From Bacteroidia bacterium (GTDB lineage: Bacteria > Bacteroidota > Bacteroidia > CAIKAF01): a DNA stretch of 64,000 nucleotides. The stretch lies in contig JACVCJ010000006.1 of assembly GCA_016742095.1 (NCBI GenBank), positions 1 through 64,000 on the forward strand. The letters are read 5' to 3'. A program made the position numbers and the translations under genes. Shown piece by piece: positions 60,724-64,000 of the stretch (position 1 is the stretch's first letter; every line of letters begins with the position of its first letter). Below the pieces are notes generated by a model. It was not told where the DNA came from. It saw nothing but the letters and a program-made list of their open reading frames with translations, and ran no database searches.

Positions 60724-63612
60724 TTAACGTTTATTCCGGTTTTTTTTATTCCCACGGCCCCACAGCTCATTGTCGAACTGTATGGAGATATAGGCCAGTC
60801 TTCCTACGCGCGGACCGCCGTACACCTGGTACACCATATTGTTGGTAAGGTTCTGGGCGCCGATCTTAAAGGTGGTCTTAGCTTTTTTGTAGTTCCAGCT
60901 GATCTGTGCGTCCAGCGTACCGTAGGAGGGAATTTCCCCGGTGAACTGCGGCGAGCCTTCAAATCGGAAACCCTCTACCCATTTGTAGTTCACGTTAAAA
61001 CCCCAGTTGTTCAGGCGTACCTTCTTGATCTTCCACATAATATCGCGGGCGCCGATACCTACGTTAAACTTATGGCGCGGCGTGTTGAAGGCCGGTATCA
61101 GCGGATCGGTGCTGCCGCGGCGGTCCAGCTCATTATAGCTGTAGTTACCGTTGATGTTGAAGAATTTGGCAAAATTGTAAATGGCCTGCACCGAAACCCC
61201 GCGGGTGTGTACAATGTCTTTGCTGTTGCTGGCCACACGCAGTACGGTGGTGTTCACCGGCAGTGAGGTGAACAGGTTAAAGTCGGTCTCTACGCCTATG
61301 CGGTACCCGATAAAGTTGTTGTACAGGCTGTAATAGGCGCTGAAATCGAGGTAGAAATTATTGCCGAGCGTACCTCGGTAACCGATCTCGGCCGTGTATA
61401 CGCGTTCGGGGCGTACGGGGTCTACGTTGAAATAACGCAGCTTGCCGAAGTCGGGCACTTCGCCGCGTATATAGTCGATGAAGGATTCGGTGGTGATGAG
61501 TGAATCATAGCCCGAAATATTACCGCGCAGCGTGGCCCGGCCTACGTTGTAGTTGAAGTACTGGTCGGCAAGGGTGGGGTTACGTATAGCCGAAGAAAAG
61601 CTGAAACGCAGGGTATGCTTGCGGTGTGGCGTATATACCACCGAAAAGGCGGGCGACCACAGGAAGGGGAAGTTGATGTTCTTGTCCACGCGGTTGGTGA
61701 GGCTCAGCAGCACTTTTTCCAGTTTAAGGTCGACACCCAGGTAGGCGCCGGCCTCAAAGTTGTAGATACGGGTGCCGGCCGTATCGATAAAGATGGTGCC
61801 CTGTGAATTGGGCGCGTACAGGCGGGCGGCCAGACCGGTGGTAAAGGTGATGCGGTTCTTCCATACGCGGAATTTGTATTCGCCGTGTGCATGGTACAGG
61901 GCGCTGCGGTCTACAAAGCGGCTGCCGCCCTGGCCCAGCGGATTGGAGGTAATGGAATCGAATGCCGCCTGGAATTCCGGGGTGCCGGGCATCAGGTAGT
62001 ACATAGAATCCATATAGGCCCGCATAATATTGTGCATGGCCACCAGGGAATCGTGGTACAGGGCCATTACGGCATCGGCCTGCAGGTAATCGTAGGCATT
62101 TACGGGCTGCTGGTAATTGGGCATGCCGGGCAGACCGGGAGCTCCGTTACCGCCGCGGATCATGGCATTGAACGAGGTATTGCCCGGTACGGTCGGATTG
62201 GCAGGGGAGTTAAGTGCCCATAATTTTTTGTATTCGGCATTCCAGGCGCGCTGCGGATCGTTCTGGGCCTGGAACAGGTTCGATTCCAGCAGGCGTACGT
62301 TCTGCATCAGGAAGGCCGTTACCACTGCATCGTAGGTCTTACCGGCATCTTCGTTGGTGGCATACATGCGGAAGAACCATTTGTCTTTTTCGCGGAATTC
62401 GATCTTGTTCTGGAAAAAGAGAATGTCTTTCAGGTTGTAGCGGTTCTCGCCCTGGTACACCGTGGTACCGTATCCGAAATTACTCACGGCCATGGCCTCC
62501 ACCTTGGGCGTGATCATAAAGTGCAGGGCCACATTGGCCTTGATGTTCTTGGAGTTGTAATTTACCAGGTCCGTTTCTTTATAACCGGTGCGGTAAATAT
62601 AGCCCAGTCCCGGGAAGTTCTTGCGCGTAAGGCTGTCGCTCACCCAGTCGTACAGGCCGGCCAGGGCTTCGTCGCCATAGCGGTTCACGGCATCGTAACC
62701 GCCGGGGTTGTCCTTGCCGGCTTCGCTGTCGGTAGAGGGATTGTAATTGGTCGCCTGCCAGTCATTGGCACGCATATAGTACATATTCACCTTGTAAGCG
62801 AAGATATCGCGGCCTTTTTTGTTCTGGAATTTCTGTGCCCAGCGGGCGGCGCCTTCAAACAGGAGGCGTTCCCCGAATTTGGCCGAAACGCTGAGTCCCG
62901 TAAAATCGAACGGACTTTTGGTCTCCATATTGATAACGCCGTTAAAGGCATTGGGGCCGTAGAACGAAGAAGAGGCGCCCTGTATGATGTCTACCCGTTT
63001 AATATCGAGCTCTGAGGAGCCCAGGAAGTTACCGAGCGAAAAGTTGAGGCCGGGCGACTGGTTGTCCACCCCGTCGATCAGCTGCAGCGAGCGTACCGGC
63101 GAGGTGCTGTTGAAACCGCGGGTATTGATCACTTTAAAACCGATGGAGGCCGAGGTAAGGTCTACGCCTTTCATATTTCCCAGGCCTTCGTAAAAGCTGG
63201 CCGAAGGCGTTTCCTTAATGGCGATGATGTCCATACTTTCCACGGTGAGCGGGGCCTGCTTCTGCTTTTCGGATATACGGCTGCCCGTAATTTCTACCGT
63301 ACCCAGGGCCTTCTGGTCGGGGTCCATTTTGATCACGATCTTTTCATTGGGCGACTTTACCTCGTATTCCTGTCTGGCATAGCCCAGGGCGCTTATCACC
63401 AGGGTAACCGGCAGCTTGGGAACGGTGAGGGTGAAATTTCCTTCCGGGTCGGTGCCCACCCCGTTGCGTGTGTCTTTCTGCATGACCGTTACGGCATACA
63501 TGGCTTCGCCGCTGCCCGCATCGGAAACTTTTCCGCTGATCTTTACCTGGGCCAGGGCGCTTGTAAGCGAAAGAAACAAAAAAGAAAGAAATAGGGTAAA
63601 CCGTTTTTTCAT
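60724..63612 (-). CDS. TonB-dependent outer-membrane receptor
   Basis: 962 aa with signal peptide (FTLFLSFLFLSLTSALAQ). Residues ~22-105 form a carboxypeptidase-regulatory-like domain (VKISGKVSDAGSGEAMYAVT, VTLVISALGYARQEYEV), followed by a plug domain (ESMDIIAIKETPSASFYEG, SPVRSLQLIDGVDNQSPGL, VDIIQGASSSFYGPNAFNGV) and a ~700-residue beta-barrel ending near LAYISIQFDNELWG. This is the SusC/CarboxypepD-reg type without a SusD partner in the window. The ligand is unknown. It is followed by the T9SS esterase-like gene. CTTG-N19-TAGTTTTG promoter upstream. Confidence 0.94.
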   Translation of the reverse strand: MKKRFTLFLSFLFLSLTSALAQVKISGKVSDAGSGEAMYAVTVMQKDTRNGVGTDPEGNFTLTVPKLPVTLVISALGYARQEYEVKSPNEKIVIKMDPDQKALGTVEITGSRISEKQKQAPLTVESMDIIAIKETPSASFYEGLGNMKGVDLTSASIGFKVINTRGFNSTSPVRSLQLIDGVDNQSPGLNFSLGNFLGSSELDIKRVDIIQGASSSFYGPNAFNGVINMETKSPFDFTGLSVSAKFGERLLFEGAARWAQKFQNKKGRDIFAYKVNMYYMRANDWQATNYNPSTDSEAGKDNPGGYDAVNRYGDEALAGLYDWVSDSLTRKNFPGLGYIYRTGYKETDLVNYNSKNIKANVALHFMITPKVEAMAVSNFGYGTTVYQGENRYNLKDILFFQNKIEFREKDKWFFRMYATNEDAGKTYDAVVTAFLMQNVRLLESNLFQAQNDPQRAWNAEYKKLWALNSPANPTVPGNTSFNAMIRGGNGAPGLPGMPNYQQPVNAYDYLQADAVMALYHDSLVAMHNIMRAYMDSMYYLMPGTPEFQAAFDSITSNPLGQGGSRFVDRSALYHAHGEYKFRVWKNRITFTTGLAARLYAPNSQGTIFIDTAGTRIYNFEAGAYLGVDLKLEKVLLSLTNRVDKNINFPFLWSPAFSVVYTPHRKHTLRFSFSSAIRNPTLADQYFNYNVGRATLRGNISGYDSLITTESFIDYIRGEVPDFGKLRYFNVDPVRPERVYTAEIGYRGTLGNNFYLDFSAYYSLYNNFIGYRIGVETDFNLFTSLPVNTTVLRVASNSKDIVHTRGVSVQAIYNFAKFFNINGNYSYNELDRRGSTDPLIPAFNTPRHKFNVGIGARDIMWKIKKVRLNNWGFNVNYKWVEGFRFEGSPQFTGEIPSYGTLDAQISWNYKKAKTTFKIGAQNLTNNMVYQVYGGPRVGRLAYISIQFDNELWGRGNKKNRNKR

Positions 63613-63633
63613 AAGCTAACGTCGTAGGTTACA

Positions 63634-63664
63634 CAAAACTAATTTTTTTTTAATACCGGACAAG
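63634..63664 (-). promoter_or_regulatory. Promoter of the TonB-dependent receptor gene
   Basis: Minus strand CTTG (63664-63661), exactly 19 bp, TAGTTTTG (63641-63634), 21 bases before the ATG. Confidence 0.7.
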
Positions 63665-63762
63665 GGAATCACAAATTTTAATTTACCGGGGTACAAATAC
63701 GCTAAATGTAGTACAAGCGGGACGGAACAGCGGCCATACCTTTACAGTGCCAAATTATTTAT

Positions 63763-64000
63763 ATGTCTGCATCCCAAACACTCCGCACCGCACTGAACCT
63801 TGGGTTCATGAGTATCCTATATCTGCTTTCCGTATATACGTACGGACAGAGTTGCATCGATGATCTGGGCGAGTCTGCCCGTCGCCTGCATGCTTCCACG
63901 GAGGCCTATTCGCCTGCCGACGTTTCATGGGACTACGTAGATGACGAATACGTACCGGTAGGCGGGAATTACGATTCGCTGATATCGGCCGGTATGAGCC
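63763..64000 (+). CDS. Secreted protein, 3'-partial at window end
   Basis: An ATG at 63763 opens a frame that stays open to the window edge (79 complete codons). It reads MSASQTLRTALNLGFMSILY, with a hydrophobic stretch ending SVYTYGQ that looks like a signal peptide. An acidic region (WDYVDDEYVPVGGNYDS) follows. It is absent from the ORF list because it has no stop in the window. TACCTTTA (63737-63744) resembles a -7 box. Family unknown. Confidence 0.65.
   Translation, partial: MSASQTLRTALNLGFMSILYLLSVYTYGQSCIDDLGESARRLHASTEAYSPADVSWDYVDDEYVPVGGNYDSLISAGMS

Overview
The window looks like chromosomal DNA from a member of the Bacteroidota, possibly a Chitinophagales-like lineage (the order-level guess is weak). 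Four secreted proteins end in type IX secretion (T9SS) sorting domains. There is a DUF4199 gene overlapping a GT2 glycosyltransferase gene, the long (about 490 aa) GAPDH typical of this phylum, the bacillithiol enzyme BshB1, a short single-type RpoD, and repeated promoters of the Bacteroidota form (TTTG or CTTG, about 19 bp, TAnnTTTG). Ribosome binding sites are weak throughout. The first ~31 bases are a pure G run and look like a sequencing or assembly artefact at a contig end, so the first gene is treated as 5'-partial. The last gene runs off the right end.

Layout. (1) 1-4.4 kb, AT-richer accessory block: a membrane-TPR protein, a LecB-type calcium-dependent lectin with its own terminator, and a PD-(D/E)XK nuclease-family protein behind a promoter that has a perfect dyad inside its spacer. 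(2) 4.4-7.5 kb: divergent cardiolipin synthase and malate:quinone oxidoreductase. (3) 7.5-10.35 kb, AT-rich: a complete EcoRII-type restriction endonuclease, Dcm-type C5 methyltransferase and Vsr repair nuclease cassette, next to a decayed hydrolase fragment. (4) 10.7-24.4 kb: secreted and lipoprotein genes of unknown function, an M48 protease, UvrA, a DUF2079 membrane protein, a ComEC-like protein and a T9SS beta-propeller protein. (5) 24.39-26.15 kb: an AT-rich insertion carrying one gene, a fusion of a RibD-like deaminase, a GHKL-type ATP-binding domain and a winged helix. It is bounded by a perfect 38-bp direct repeat of the 3' end of the T9SS gene. (6) 26.2-44.9 kb: housekeeping and envelope genes (thioesterase, GAPDH, RpoD, HtrA, GT2, secreted S1 protease, PaiB-like, SDR, lipase-like hydrolase, ceramidase-like, PabC-like, MtgA). 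(7) 44.9-53 kb: BshB1 and glutathione peroxidase, then an apparent operon tpiA-prmA-1471-aa secreted protein-plsY. (8) 53-64 kb: a lipoprotein with strong codon bias, a papain-like amidase, AMP nucleosidase, TsaC-like, transaldolase-like, acyl-CoA dehydrogenase, QueA, and a TonB-dependent receptor followed by a T9SS esterase-like protein that seems to lack its catalytic serine.

The most interesting system is the insertion at 24.35-26.18 kb. A putative deaminase-ATPase gene with no recombinase of its own sits between perfect 38-bp repeats that restore the 3' end of the host gene and split what was probably a two-gene transcription unit with a 6-bp gap. With the EcoRII/Dcm/Vsr cassette and the PD-(D/E)XK gene, the window carries three separate candidate defence or selfish loci, all AT-richer than their surroundings by eye. 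No tRNA, rRNA, CRISPR array, transposase or integrase was recognised.
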